DNA from: Flavobacteriales bacterium UBA974
Lineage (GTDB): Bacteria; Bacteroidota; Bacteroidia; Flavobacteriales_D; Sanyastnellaceae
Direction: 5' to 3'
Assembly (NCBI GenBank): GCA_002292405.1
Contig: DBBW01000001.1
Coordinates: forward strand, 1-30,117
Length of the DNA: 30,117 nt
In this document: one piece after another, positions 8,029 through 16,527 of the stretch
How positions within the stretch are numbered: position 1 is the first letter of the stretch
Layout: every line of letters starts with the position of its first letter
Program-made: the position numbers and the translations under genes
The notes under the pieces: generated by a model
What the model was told of the DNA's origin: nothing
Database searches by the model: none
The model's input: only the letters and a program-made list of their open reading frames with translations

Positions 8029-8815
8029 CGTTGTTCTTTTGCTTTTTGTATTGGTTAATTGCGATTAATGCGGAGAACCTATGCGGAAGAGCGGATATCA
8101 GTTTTCTAATTAACCTGTTTTTTATACCTGTAGTAATAATTATTTTTCCTTTTATTGTTTTTTCAATAGCTATTCTTGCAACCTGATTAGCGCCCATAAC
8201 TGTAGCTCTTGCTGCATAAGCTCCTTGTTCTATTTGGTTCGAAACAATTTTGTTTGTGGGAGTAGCTCCTGGTAGGAGTACGCTGACAGAAATACCATGT
8301 TCTCGAAGTTCATATGCAAGACTTAAACTAAGATTTATTACATACGTCTTTGTTGCAGCGTATAATGATTTGTACGGTGCAACTAGATTGGAAATAATAC
8401 TGCTTACGTTTAAAATTCTAGATGGTGAATTTGATTTAAGAAGGGGCAAAAATTTATTCATGACATTGGTAGTAGCCTTGATGTTTAGGTCGATCATTTT
8501 ATTAATGTACTCTTCCCCCATTTCATCAAATGACATCGTTCCACCAAAGCCAGCGTTATTGATTAAGAAGTTTACATTAAATCCATTATCCTCAACCCAC
8601 TTAATCAAATCATTAATTTCACTAATTTCCGTAAGGTCACATTCGAAATATTTAGCTTTGATCTTGTACTTCGTTGAGATGGAGATTGATTTAGCCTCTA
8701 AGTCTTCCTTTGGCAATGAAATAAGCAATAGATTCATACCCTTTTCAGCACAGACTTTAGCCATTTCCAGACCTATGCCGCTGCTTGCCCCAGTGATCAA
8801 AGTATATTTTATCAT
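8009..8815 (-). CDS. Classical short-chain dehydrogenase/reductase, 268 aa
   Basis: NAD(P)-dependent oxidoreductase with the classical SDR signature: 'TGASSGIG' (8-15), 'CDL' (59-61), 'NNAG' (86-89), catalytic Ser138/Ser139 in 'NVSSI', and Tyr152-x3-Lys156 in 'YAATK'. The tail after about 230 is basic and moderately hydrophobic, as in SDRs that associate with membranes and act on lipid substrates (DltE/17-beta-HSD-like). First gene of the operon; its 3' end overlaps the next gene by 20 nt. Substrate unknown. Confidence 0.87.
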   Translation of the reverse strand: MIKYTLITGASSGIGLEMAKVCAEKGMNLLLISLPKEDLEAKSISISTKYKIKAKYFECDLTEISEINDLIKWVEDNGFNVNFLINNAGFGGTMSFDEMGEEYINKMIDLNIKATTNVMNKFLPLLKSNSPSRILNVSSIISNLVAPYKSLYAATKTYVINLSLSLAYELREHGISVSVLLPGATPTNKIVSNQIEQGAYAARATVMGANQVARIAIEKTIKGKIIITTGIKNRLIRKLISALPHRFSALIAINQYKKQKNNDELNRN

Positions 8816-8882
8816 CTTGCAATATATACATATTTATTCACCTGTTAGACTTTCCCTGTTTGAGGTCTTGAAATTTCCGAAC

Positions 8883-8912
8883 AGACGCAACCCATCTTAA
8901 ATTTAAGCGTCT
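8883..8912. promoter_or_regulatory. Inverted repeat in divergent intergenic region
   Basis: AGACGC (8883-8888) and GCGTCT (8907-8912) are inverted, and the right arm adjoins a perfect 12-nt palindrome CTTAAATTTAAG (8896-8907). It lies 13 nt before the haloperoxidase ATG, between divergent genes, so it may be an operator; no regulator can be named. Confidence 0.25.
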
Positions 8913-8924
8913 TATTTTAGGTGC

Positions 8925-11900
8925 ATGAAACGTCCTTTTCTCATACTTGGTTGTATTTTGACAGTCTTTGCTATGCCCAATGCGCAAGCCCAATGGCTGG
9001 AATGGGACATCCAAACTGAAAGCCGGATGGAATTATTTACCGTGGCGACCAGTGACGAAGAAGAAAAGGATTTGTGGCCAGCGGACTTGAACAAAGATGG
9101 CTGGATGGACGTGATTGTGGTTCGTAAAGAGCCGTTTTCTGCACCCTCAGAACCACCCAAATCCGACCTACTGCTTATCAATCAGCAAGGCGTGCTCGTA
9201 GATATGACGCTAGAGCTAGCACCAGAATTCATTTCCAACCCCAGTTTTGCACGTGATGCCTATATTATTGACGTGGATGGCGACACGTGGGATGATGTGG
9301 TCATTGTCAATACCTTCAGTCAACAGCCTATGCTGTTCATGAATTTAGGGGAAGATGGCTCGGGTAATTGGTTGGGACTCGCTGACGAAAGCGCTTCGAG
9401 GTTTCCGACATTGATCTCGGATGACCCTCTAATTTGCGCTGTGTGGTCGGGTGATTTGACAGGCAACGGTGCGGAAGATTTGTACTTTGTGAACTACCGA
9501 GAGAACAGCGGAGGGGGCACCGCCAAAGACTTCTTGTTGATCAATGATGGAACGGGTCATTTCATAGACGATGGTGAGTCCCGAATGGGCAATCTACGTA
9601 ACAGCGCCTTTGGGACGGCAGGCCAAATCCACGACATGGACGGAGATGGCGATTTGGACTTAGTTAAAAACACAACATTATACGACGTATCGCCTTGGGA
9701 TTCACGAGGCGTCATCGTCCTGTTCAATGATGGAACAGGCAACTTTAATTCTTGGGATAACATCGTGCCAAGCGCATCTCCGTACATGTTTGAAATCGCG
9801 GATTTCAATGGAGACGGAATGCTCGATTTGTACGTAGTGGATGACAATAGCGACAAATTGTTGACGGCAACATCTCATACTGCTGATGTAAGTTTGGGCT
9901 TCAACACCGTCAACCTCGGGTTTAGCTCTACGAATGGATTTGGGGGTAACGTACATGCCGCCGATTTGGACCTGGATGGAGATTATGATGTGGTGGTTTC
10001 CGATGTCGATGTGGACATTCCGCCTTGCAACAGCAGCCGTCGCATCGCCATTTATGAAAACGTCAATGGCAACTTTAATGATCCTTACGATAATACCACT
10101 TTCGAATGGGTCACCAACAGCTACGACGTGGCGCTTTTAGACATAAACAATGATGGTCTCACAGACATTCTCAGTGGCAAGTGTAACGGATATGATGTTA
10201 TCATGTCTAACAATTGCTCACTCGTAGCTACATCCGCAGACTACGACTTGGATGGGATTCCAGATGCGTGCGATGTCTGTCCTACCAACCCCAGTCCCGA
10301 TTGCTCGGAAGTGGTGGACCACCCCGTTATAAGCATAGACAACAGTATGGCGCGGCAATGGAACGAAATGCTCCTTGAGAGCATCAGAGGCGACTTCGCA
10401 CGCCCTACGGTGCATGCACGTAATCTCTGGCACAGCTCTATGCTGATGTGGGACGCTTGGGCCGTCATGGAACCCTCCGCTTGCCCCGCATTTCTGGGTC
10501 AGGAGTACGAAGGATTCCAAGCGCCGTTTGATGGATTCACCCCTTCCACAGATGTAGTTATTGCGCGGGACGAGGCAATCGCGTTTGGGATGTATAGGTT
10601 GCTTCAGCACCGATTTGCCAACGTTCCGCAAGTCGATGACCTCATGACGGGCTATGATTTACACATGGCTACGTTGGGCTATGATGTCAATTTCACTAGT
10701 ACGGACTATAGTTCAGGAGACGGAAGAGCTCTGGGCAATTACTTGGCCTCGCAATTAATTTCGTTTGGTCTTCAAGACGGATCAAACGAACAAAACGACT
10801 ATTCCAACACGTCCTACACCCCACTTAACCCGCCTCTCATTGTTGATCTGCCAGGAAACGAGACGGTGCAGGATTTAAACCGTTGGCAGCCGCTCACACT
10901 CGACATTTTTATAGATCAAAGTGGTAACACCATCCCTGGCGAAACCCCCGATTTTCTCTCTCCAGAATGGGGGCAGGTAACATCGTGGGCCTTAACCGAC
11001 GCGGACCTTACATCGTACACGCGTAACGGTTTTGAATATAAGGTGTACCACGATCCTGGCGAACCCGCCTTGCATGCTATGAACGGGTTGGGCACATCTG
11101 AAATATATGTTGACGGTCACAGCATGGTGGCACTTTGGTCCGGCATGTTGGATCCTACCGATGGGGTAATGTGGGACATCAGCCCTGCTGCAATTGGAAA
11201 CCGTGGCACCTTCCCCACAACGTTGGAAACGTACGCCACGTTTTACGATGCTACCAATGGCGGTTCCCCTAGCCCAGGTCATAGCATCAACCCATCTACC
11301 GGGTCAGCGTATACACCTAATATAGCTCCTCGAGGCGACTATGCACGTGTACTTGCAGAGTTTTGGGCAGACGGACCCGATTCGGAGACGCCTCCAGGAC
11401 ATTGGTTCACCATTTTGAATTACGTCAGCGATCATCCGCAACTCGTTAAGCAATTTCAAGGAGAAGGCGACGTCTTGGACGATCTTGAATGGGATGTCAA
11501 AACTTACCTCGCACTGGGTTCCGCAATGCACGACTGCGCTGTCTCGTCTTGGGGGGCTAAGGGTTGGTACGACTCCTCCCGACCCATCACTGCCATCAGA
11601 GGAATGTCAGAACTGGGCCAAAGTACCGACCCCACTGCGGACAATTATCACCCCGGTGGACTGCCTTTGATTCCCGGATCTATTGAAACGGTCGAAGCTG
11701 GGGACGATTTGGCTGGAATCCTAGGTGAAAATGAGGGAAAAATAAAACTATGGGCTTGGAAGGGTAGTTCGGTTATCAACAACGTCGATACGGAATTTGC
11801 TGGCGTTGGGTGGGTGTTGGCAGAAGTGTGGGAACCATACCAACGGCCTTCGTTTGTAAGTCCTCCATTTGCTGGGTACGTTAGCGGTCACAGCACTTAC

Positions 11901-12398
11901 TCGCGTGCCGCAGCAGAAGTTTTGACTGCCTTTACTGGAGACGCTTATTTCCCAGGAGGGCTGGGCACCTTTCTTGCGCCGGCTAACGAATTCTTGGTTT
12001 TTGAAGACGGCCCAAGTGTTGACGTGGAATTGCAGTGGGCCACCTACCGCGATGCTTCAGACGAATGTAGCTTAAGTAGAATATATGGTGGCATACACCC
12101 ATATTTCGACGATGTGCCTGGCCGTCTGATGGGCATTGAAATCGGGCTAGACGCTTATGAACGTACCGTGTCGTTCTTTGGGGACGGGGCTACAGGATTC
12201 AGCTGCGATGCCGATTTAGGCACATGTCCCTCTGACCTTGACAACGACGGCTTCATCGTTATAGGGGACGTACTTATCTTATTGAGTGATTTTGGGTGCA
12301 CGTCTAACTGTGTGGGGGATGTGAACGGAGATGGAGCAGTGACGGTTTCTGATTTACTTGACGGCATCTTGGCGGCCTTTGGCGAGGCTTGCTCTTAA
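8925..12398 (+). CDS. Secreted FG-GAP / vanadium haloperoxidase (PAP2-fold) protein with EF-hand tail, 1157 aa
   Basis: The signal peptide ends near AQA|Q (residue 22). Residues ~40-430 are FG-GAP/VCBS repeats with Asp-rich calcium loops ('DVDGDTWDDVVIV', 'DMDGDGDLDLV', 'DFNGDGMLDLYVV'), a propeller. A thrombospondin type 3-like 'DYDLDGIPDACDVCP' follows at ~440. The rest is a vanadium-dependent haloperoxidase domain with every vanadate ligand in the right spacing: Lys879-x6-Arg886, Ser987-Gly988-His989, and Arg1052-x5-His1058, matching K353/R360, SGH402-404, R490/H496 of Curvularia chloroperoxidase. The tail (~1100-1157) has two EF-hand loops ('DLDNDGFIVIGD', 'DVNGDGAVTVSD') framed by cysteines. 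It probably oxidises halide with peroxide, or acts as a phosphatase, outside the cell. The gene is visibly more GC-rich than its neighbours. Confidence 0.85.
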   Translation: MKRPFLILGCILTVFAMPNAQAQWLEWDIQTESRMELFTVATSDEEEKDLWPADLNKDGWMDVIVVRKEPFSAPSEPPKSDLLLINQQGVLVDMTLELAPEFISNPSFARDAYIIDVDGDTWDDVVIVNTFSQQPMLFMNLGEDGSGNWLGLADESASRFPTLISDDPLICAVWSGDLTGNGAEDLYFVNYRENSGGGTAKDFLLINDGTGHFIDDGESRMGNLRNSAFGTAGQIHDMDGDGDLDLVKNTTLYDVSPWDSRGVIVLFNDGTGNFNSWDNIVPSASPYMFEIADFNGDGMLDLYVVDDNSDKLLTATSHTADVSLGFNTVNLGFSSTNGFGGNVHAADLDLDGDYDVVVSDVDVDIPPCNSSRRIAIYENVNGNFNDPYDNTTFEWVTNSYDVALLDINNDGLTDILSGKCNGYDVIMSNNCSLVATSADYDLDGIPDACDVCPTNPSPDCSEVVDHPVISIDNSMARQWNEMLLESIRGDFARPTVHARNLWHSSMLMWDAWAVMEPSACPAFLGQEYEGFQAPFDGFTPSTDVVIARDEAIAFGMYRLLQHRFANVPQVDDLMTGYDLHMATLGYDVNFTSTDYSSGDGRALGNYLASQLISFGLQDGSNEQNDYSNTSYTPLNPPLIVDLPGNETVQDLNRWQPLTLDIFIDQSGNTIPGETPDFLSPEWGQVTSWALTDADLTSYTRNGFEYKVYHDPGEPALHAMNGLGTSEIYVDGHSMVALWSGMLDPTDGVMWDISPAAIGNRGTFPTTLETYATFYDATNGGSPSPGHSINPSTGSAYTPNIAPRGDYARVLAEFWADGPDSETPPGHWFTILNYVSDHPQLVKQFQGEGDVLDDLEWDVKTYLALGSAMHDCAVSSWGAKGWYDSSRPITAIRGMSELGQSTDPTADNYHPGGLPLIPGSIETVEAGDDLAGILGENEGKIKLWAWKGSSVINNVDTEFAGVGWVLAEVWEPYQRPSFVSPPFAGYVSGHSTYSRAAAEVLTAFTGDAYFPGGLGTFLAPANEFLVFEDGPSVDVELQWATYRDASDECSLSRIYGGIHPYFDDVPGRLMGIEIGLDAYERTVSFFGDGATGFSCDADLGTCPSDLDNDGFIVIGDVLILLSDFGCTSNCVGDVNGDGAVTVSDLLDGILAAFGEACS

Positions 12399-12424
12399 AT
12401 TATTCTACAGCTCCCGTGGTCGAT

Positions 12425-13828
12425 TTATTTAATTAGTTTGAAAGAGTTTACGTGATGACGACTTCGAACTTGCAAAATCATAGCTTTATAGTTGTTTGGG
12501 ATATATAGTTCGTTCAGGAACTCGCCCATTTCCAATGCTTGACCACTTAAATCGTATAAGGTGTATGATGCATCTTCGCCTCTTAAAATCCAACCTGATT
12601 CATGAGCAGTAATCGTCCATGGGTTCTCCTCATTTTCAACTCCCTCAACTTGGGATGTGCCAGATATTTCCCCTTTCAGGTAGTGCACAACGCCGTTCTC
12701 AGCGTTTTGATATACCAGATGAATATATTCGCCATCATAAACAACGGAAGGGTAGCGGTTATGTCCGCTCAAACCTTCTGTCACGCTCATAACAGATATC
12801 TCTAAGGCTTGAGGACCGGCATCTGAAATGGCAACCATGACATTGTATCCACCAGAGTTACGTTCCCATGCTGCGACAAGCCAGTCTCCAGAACTAGATA
12901 TAGAAGGGTGGTTTTCTGATGACGTATTGCCCGGGTCTATTTGGCCTGTTTCAAGAAATGTAAAAGCGCTTAAATTTGTAGAAGACCAGTAAACCCGGCT
13001 GCCATTGGGGGCTGCCATATACGCAGAAATAAGTGTGCCGTCTTCCATAACGGTCGATGAAGTCCCTGAGGCAGGACACGCGTTAATGACCCAATCTGTT
13101 TCATCAATATCAATAGCGTTGTCCCAATTGACGCCGTCTGACGAGGTTGTAATCCAAAAGTCACGAAGGTTGTCACCATTGGTTCTCACCACATTGTAAT
13201 ACATACCTTCATACCCAAAAGCATTTGAAGGACAGCACTCACAAACGCCAGGAGTAGCTGTCGAGCCGCTTATTGCGGGATCAAAAGCATCAAGATCGGT
13301 GTTGAAATGGAGAATCCCTTCTTCAGTAGGGTTTACGCCTAATTTAACTGCCACCCAAGGCAGACCTTCGTCATTGAAAGCGACGTGTGGCATAAAATGA
13401 TCTTCAGTTGCTGTAGGCGCTATGGCATAGGGCTCACCCCAAGTATAGCCATCGTCTTCTGAGATTACAACATGGCCCCCAGTCGCCCATTCGCCAAAAA
13501 TTTGGTAACTCACAGCGACACGATTTTCATACACAGCCATACGCGGCCCTTCCGATTCCCCCACCAAATAGATATTCGTTTCAGAGACAATTTGAATAGG
13601 GTTTCCAAAGATTCCGTCTTCCATAATTGACAAATAAAGACCTGCATTGTCACCAGTTTTGCCATGCAATACCATAGGGTTTCCAGCTTGATTCAGTGCA
13701 ATGCGTATACACCTATTTCCGAACTCTTGAGAGGAAACATCAATAGGACTATCCCATGTCATTGTGGGTTGAGCGAAGACACTGCTTAATGAAAAACAAA
13801 GCACTACAAAAGTTATAATAGTTTTCAT
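12425..13828 (-). CDS. Secreted sialidase-fold (BNR-like) protein with T9SS sorting domain, 467 aa
   Basis: I start at the ATG at 13826-13828 because a clean signal peptide follows (MKTIITFVVLCFSLSSVFAQ). The frame is open 13 codons further upstream but those residues are not signal-like and would run up to the divergent gene. The body is a six-bladed-propeller-like repeat with Asp-box sequences ('SEDDGYTW', 'SSDGVNW') and a 'CECCPSNAF' cluster seen in exo-alpha-sialidase-like proteins of Bacteroidota. The last ~70 residues ('YTLYDLSGQ', ending 'NSFKLIK') match a type A T9SS C-terminal sorting domain. Hydrolytic activity is uncertain, since catalytic Arg/Tyr/Glu residues cannot be assigned confidently. 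It converges on the haloperoxidase gene, with only 26 nt between stops. Confidence 0.78.
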   Translation of the reverse strand: MKTIITFVVLCFSLSSVFAQPTMTWDSPIDVSSQEFGNRCIRIALNQAGNPMVLHGKTGDNAGLYLSIMEDGIFGNPIQIVSETNIYLVGESEGPRMAVYENRVAVSYQIFGEWATGGHVVISEDDGYTWGEPYAIAPTATEDHFMPHVAFNDEGLPWVAVKLGVNPTEEGILHFNTDLDAFDPAISGSTATPGVCECCPSNAFGYEGMYYNVVRTNGDNLRDFWITTSSDGVNWDNAIDIDETDWVINACPASGTSSTVMEDGTLISAYMAAPNGSRVYWSSTNLSAFTFLETGQIDPGNTSSENHPSISSSGDWLVAAWERNSGGYNVMVAISDAGPQALEISVMSVTEGLSGHNRYPSVVYDGEYIHLVYQNAENGVVHYLKGEISGTSQVEGVENEENPWTITAHESGWILRGEDASYTLYDLSGQALEMGEFLNELYIPNNYKAMILQVRSRHHVNSFKLIK

Positions 13829-13867
13829 GAAGCACAATTTACTCGTTTTCAGATGTAATTTTACCAT

Positions 13868-14692
13868 ATGGACAATTTCATCGGATTTTTTGAGGACTTA
13901 GAGTCATGGCACAAGCTCGTTTGGATTGTAGTATGCCTATCAGCAGCTTTAAGCTTTGAATCTTTAAGACCCCTTTTTAAAGGAGGATTTCGAAGTGCGG
14001 CACACACGAAGACGAACCTTGTTTTTCTTGCAACACTCATCTTCATCAATGTTGCCGTGGGCGCTCTTACTGTAGGACTTTTTATTTGGATTGAGGAGAC
14101 AGGGTGGGGGCTTTTAAATATGGTGGAGTGGCCAAGTTGGGTAGAGTTAGTCGTTGCGATTATGGCCTTTGATCTTATTTCTCAATATGTCGCACACCTG
14201 ACACTTCACAGAGTGAAGTTTCTTTGGAGGATTCATCTCGTGCATCACAGTGACACCAAAGTGGATGCAACGACAGGAACGAGGTTGCATCCTTTGGATT
14301 TTCTTTCTAGAGAGAGCTTTGCTGTTCTAGCGGTCTTGATCATGGGAGCCCCGTTGGCATTTTATTTGTTTTACAGAATCCTCACTATAGCCTTCACATA
14401 TTTTAATCATTCAAATATCCGGCTGCCTTTAGCTGTAGATAAGGCGATAAGTTGGGTGATCATTTCGCCCAACACTCACAAATTTCATCACCACTTCGAG
14501 GAGCCGTGGACAGATAGGAATTTTGGGAATATTTTCTCTATTTGGGACCGTATTTTCGGTACGTTTGTATATGGTGATGTAGATAAGATTAAATATGGTT
14601 TGGACGTAACGGATGACAGCAAATCTGATGATCTGGCCTATCAAATGATGCTCCCAATTAAAAACAATGGTCGCACAAAAATGAATCATTAA
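13868..14692 (+). CDS. Sterol desaturase / fatty acid hydroxylase family membrane enzyme, 274 aa
   Basis: Integral membrane di-iron oxygenase family. The His clusters are all visible: His110-x3-His114 ('HLTLH'), His123-x2-His126-His127 ('HLVHH'), His141, 'NHSN' with His181, and His204-x2-His207-His208-His209 ('HKFHHH'), with 'IWDRIFGTF' after it as usual. Transmembrane segments lie around 17-30, 50-75, 92-108, 150-180. Substrate is not decided by sequence; bacterial members hydroxylate or desaturate fatty acyl, carotenoid or sterol-like lipids. The next gene, a thioesterase, starts 3 nt after the stop, so the two form an operon and may share a lipid substrate. Confidence 0.88.
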   Translation: MDNFIGFFEDLESWHKLVWIVVCLSAALSFESLRPLFKGGFRSAAHTKTNLVFLATLIFINVAVGALTVGLFIWIEETGWGLLNMVEWPSWVELVVAIMAFDLISQYVAHLTLHRVKFLWRIHLVHHSDTKVDATTGTRLHPLDFLSRESFAVLAVLIMGAPLAFYLFYRILTIAFTYFNHSNIRLPLAVDKAISWVIISPNTHKFHHHFEEPWTDRNFGNIFSIWDRIFGTFVYGDVDKIKYGLDVTDDSKSDDLAYQMMLPIKNNGRTKMNH

Positions 14693-14695
14693 GAC

Positions 14696-15091
14696 ATGAA
14701 ATTACTCGCTACGAAGGTTTGTAAAAAACACGATTTAGGAGTGCATAACAACCTCTTTGGAGGCACGATGCTGAGCTGGGTGGATGAATCTGCTGTCGCT
14801 TTTGTGAATGAAGCGTGTCACTGTCCCAACATGGTGACGCTTAAGATGGAGGAAGTTCTTTTCAAATCTCCCGTTAAGGAAAACAATCTCATCAAGATTT
14901 ACGGAGAGATTGTGAGTATTGGGAACAAGAGTATTACTGTACAGGTAAATGCTAGAAAGTTCAATGTCTATAGTCACGAGGAGGCTGATGTTTGTACTAC
15001 ACGTCTCATATTTGTTAGACTAGACGATGATGGGACTCCAATCCCTATAGCTCAACATGTAAAAGAAAAGAATCCAGATAAGGTTTTATAA
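14696..15091 (+). CDS. Acyl-CoA thioesterase, hotdog fold (YciA/BFIT-like), 131 aa
   Basis: Hydrolyses acyl-CoA in the cytoplasm. The hotdog helix region 'NNLFGGTMLSWVDESAVAF' (18-36) contains the family's N-x-x-G-G-x-x-x-x-x-x-D/E pattern, with Asp30/Glu31 as likely catalytic acids; 'VLFKSPVKENNLIKIYGEI' and 'CTTRLIFVRLDDDGTPIPI' are typical later strands. Length fits a single hotdog domain. It is translationally close (3 nt) to the fatty-acid-hydroxylase-family gene. Directly after its stop the sequence continues as a decayed hydrolase remnant. Confidence 0.85.
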   Translation: MKLLATKVCKKHDLGVHNNLFGGTMLSWVDESAVAFVNEACHCPNMVTLKMEEVLFKSPVKENNLIKIYGEIVSIGNKSITVQVNARKFNVYSHEEADVCTTRLIFVRLDDDGTPIPIAQHVKEKNPDKVL

Positions 15092-15275
15092 GTTTTAGCT
15101 GACCTCCTTGGTGGTAATGTAGCTATTTTAGAAGCTTCAATATCTGAACAAGACGAATCCCCTTCCAGACAATTTCGAGGTACGCCCAGGTCACGGGTGG
15201 TCAACTACATTAGGTAAGGAAAAACTCACAAATCAGTTTGTAAATTCAGCAGGAACGGGGATAATACAGAATTGA
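15092..15275 (+). pseudogene. Remnant of a metallo-beta-lactamase-fold hydrolase C-terminus (frameshifted)
   Basis: Right after the thioesterase stop, one frame reads 'ADLLGGNVAILEASI' (from 15098), and after a frame change near 15150-15165 another reads 'LPDNFEV' then 'RPGHGWSTTLGKEKLTN' and 'QFVN', ending at TGA 15273-15275. This matches the C-terminal pattern of MBL-fold (glyoxalase II-like) hydrolases, 'DLPGGN...LP...V-PGHG-STTIG-EK-TNPF'. The rest of the domain, including the HxHxDH motif, is absent, so this is a fossil tail. It fills the gap between the thioesterase and porin genes. An imperfect hairpin (GGATAAT/ATTATCC, 15259-15284) follows. Confidence 0.65.
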
Positions 15276-15285
15276 TAATTATCCT

Positions 15286-16521
15286 TTAGAACGCCATCTC
15301 CACTTGAAAGCGGAACATGTATTCTTGAGAAGAGTCATCAGTAAACTGGTTAGTTTCATTGATAAGACTAAAGTCAGTTTGAATCTTCAAGCTATGACCT
15401 ACAATGTATTTAGAAAGACCAAATGTGATCATTTCTTGAATATCTCTGAGGGACTCTTTTTCAGGAGTAATCATTGTGAATCTAACTGCTGGCTCAAGAT
15501 TGTTTTCCATTAGGTAACCAGCTTGAACTGCTATACCAGTTCCAGTGTAGTAGTTATTAATGATGTCACCATCTTCATTGTAGATTCTGTCACCATCTAG
15601 AGTTTTGTTTGCATACTCACTTAATAAAGAGAATCCTTTGTACTTAACAAATACGTCAGCAAGAACAGTGTTAAGGTTGCAAAGTACATCGTTAATAACA
15701 AGGTCGTTTTCATCTTCTATATAGCTTCCAAGATTACCTCCTGTACGAGCAGCATTCATATTTAAGTCATATGTTACACCAATAGAAATTTTTGGAGTAT
15801 CCTCACGTTTTAGATCTGAACTAAAGTAGTCTCCTTTGCCAGAGAACTCCCCAAGAGGAAGAACCTCAAGACGTCCTGTGTACTCGAAACCATTAGCAGG
15901 ATTAGGATCCTTTTTATTTGTCCTGTTCCTACCCTCACCTTGAGAAATAGCAAGAGCTTGTCTAGTTGCTATTGATCCGATGTTAAACTTGTTGCGGAAC
16001 TGGATTCCCATATCACGGTCGATGTTGTAACGAGAGTTAACAAGTGAACGATCAACGAATTGAAGTTTTTGAGAAGAGATTACACGTTCGCGGTTACCTG
16101 GGAGTTTTGTTTGCCCTATCCACACCTCCATGTTTTTGTAAAAATTCCAACGAACGAATGCATCAAGAATCAGATTTGAAGTGTTGTTAGTGTGAATGTT
16201 TTCTCCACCGTGGTCCCTATTAGAAAGACCCAACTCAATTTTGTACTTAACTTTAGGAGAGTAAGCAAAACCTGAAAACTTCAATCTTGAACGACGGATT
16301 AACCAGTTTGATGTCATATCATCCATTAGGTTCTCAGAACCTGCAGGAGCTTCAAACATTAAAAGGCTTTGAACTCTTGCATTGAATTTCATAGAAAAGC
16401 TAGAGTCGTTAGCAACAACGTATACGCCCTTGCCAAATTTGCTTTCAACTTTCTGTTGCCCTAGCGCAAAAGTTGATAGCAGGAATAATGAAATTACTAG
16501 TAGAAATTGTATTTTCTTCAT
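15286..16521 (-). CDS. Phosphate-selective porin, OprO/OprP-like, 411 aa
   Basis: Outer-membrane porin for anions. A signal peptide (MKKIQFLLVISLFLLSTFALGQ) precedes 'NARVQSLLMFEAP', 'RRSRLKFSGFAYSPKVKYKI' and many short amphipathic strands, and the chain ends '...YMFRFQVEMAF' with a terminal Phe as barrel proteins have. The pattern of 'RRSRLKF.G' followed by 'WIGQTKLPGNRERV' is typical of the OprO/P (porin_O_P) family. It starts 6 nt after the PiT permease stop, so permease and porin are one unit that would carry phosphate through both membranes. Codon choice is biased towards GCT/GTT/ACT-type codons, suggesting high expression. Confidence 0.87.
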   Translation of the reverse strand: MKKIQFLLVISLFLLSTFALGQQKVESKFGKGVYVVANDSSFSMKFNARVQSLLMFEAPAGSENLMDDMTSNWLIRRSRLKFSGFAYSPKVKYKIELGLSNRDHGGENIHTNNTSNLILDAFVRWNFYKNMEVWIGQTKLPGNRERVISSQKLQFVDRSLVNSRYNIDRDMGIQFRNKFNIGSIATRQALAISQGEGRNRTNKKDPNPANGFEYTGRLEVLPLGEFSGKGDYFSSDLKREDTPKISIGVTYDLNMNAARTGGNLGSYIEDENDLVINDVLCNLNTVLADVFVKYKGFSLLSEYANKTLDGDRIYNEDGDIINNYYTGTGIAVQAGYLMENNLEPAVRFTMITPEKESLRDIQEMITFGLSKYIVGHSLKIQTDFSLINETNQFTDDSSQEYMFRFQVEMAF

Positions 16522-16527
16522 TTTAAA

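Noticed and set aside
7277..8900. Plus-strand frames opposite the SDR/CPBP operon (up to 216 aa)
   Set aside because: They are antisense shadows of three well-supported enzymes with overlapping starts and stops.
9557..10631. Minus-strand frames within the haloperoxidase gene
   Set aside because: Antisense shadows produced by the GC-rich, Asp-rich coding repeats.
12399..12424. Bidirectional terminator between the convergent haloperoxidase and sialidase-like genes
   Set aside because: No stem-loop of useful length can be drawn in the 26-nt gap.
15259..15284. GGATAAT/ATTATCC hairpin as terminator between convergent genes
   Set aside because: Only 7 A/T-rich base pairs, a 12-nt loop and no clear T-tract.
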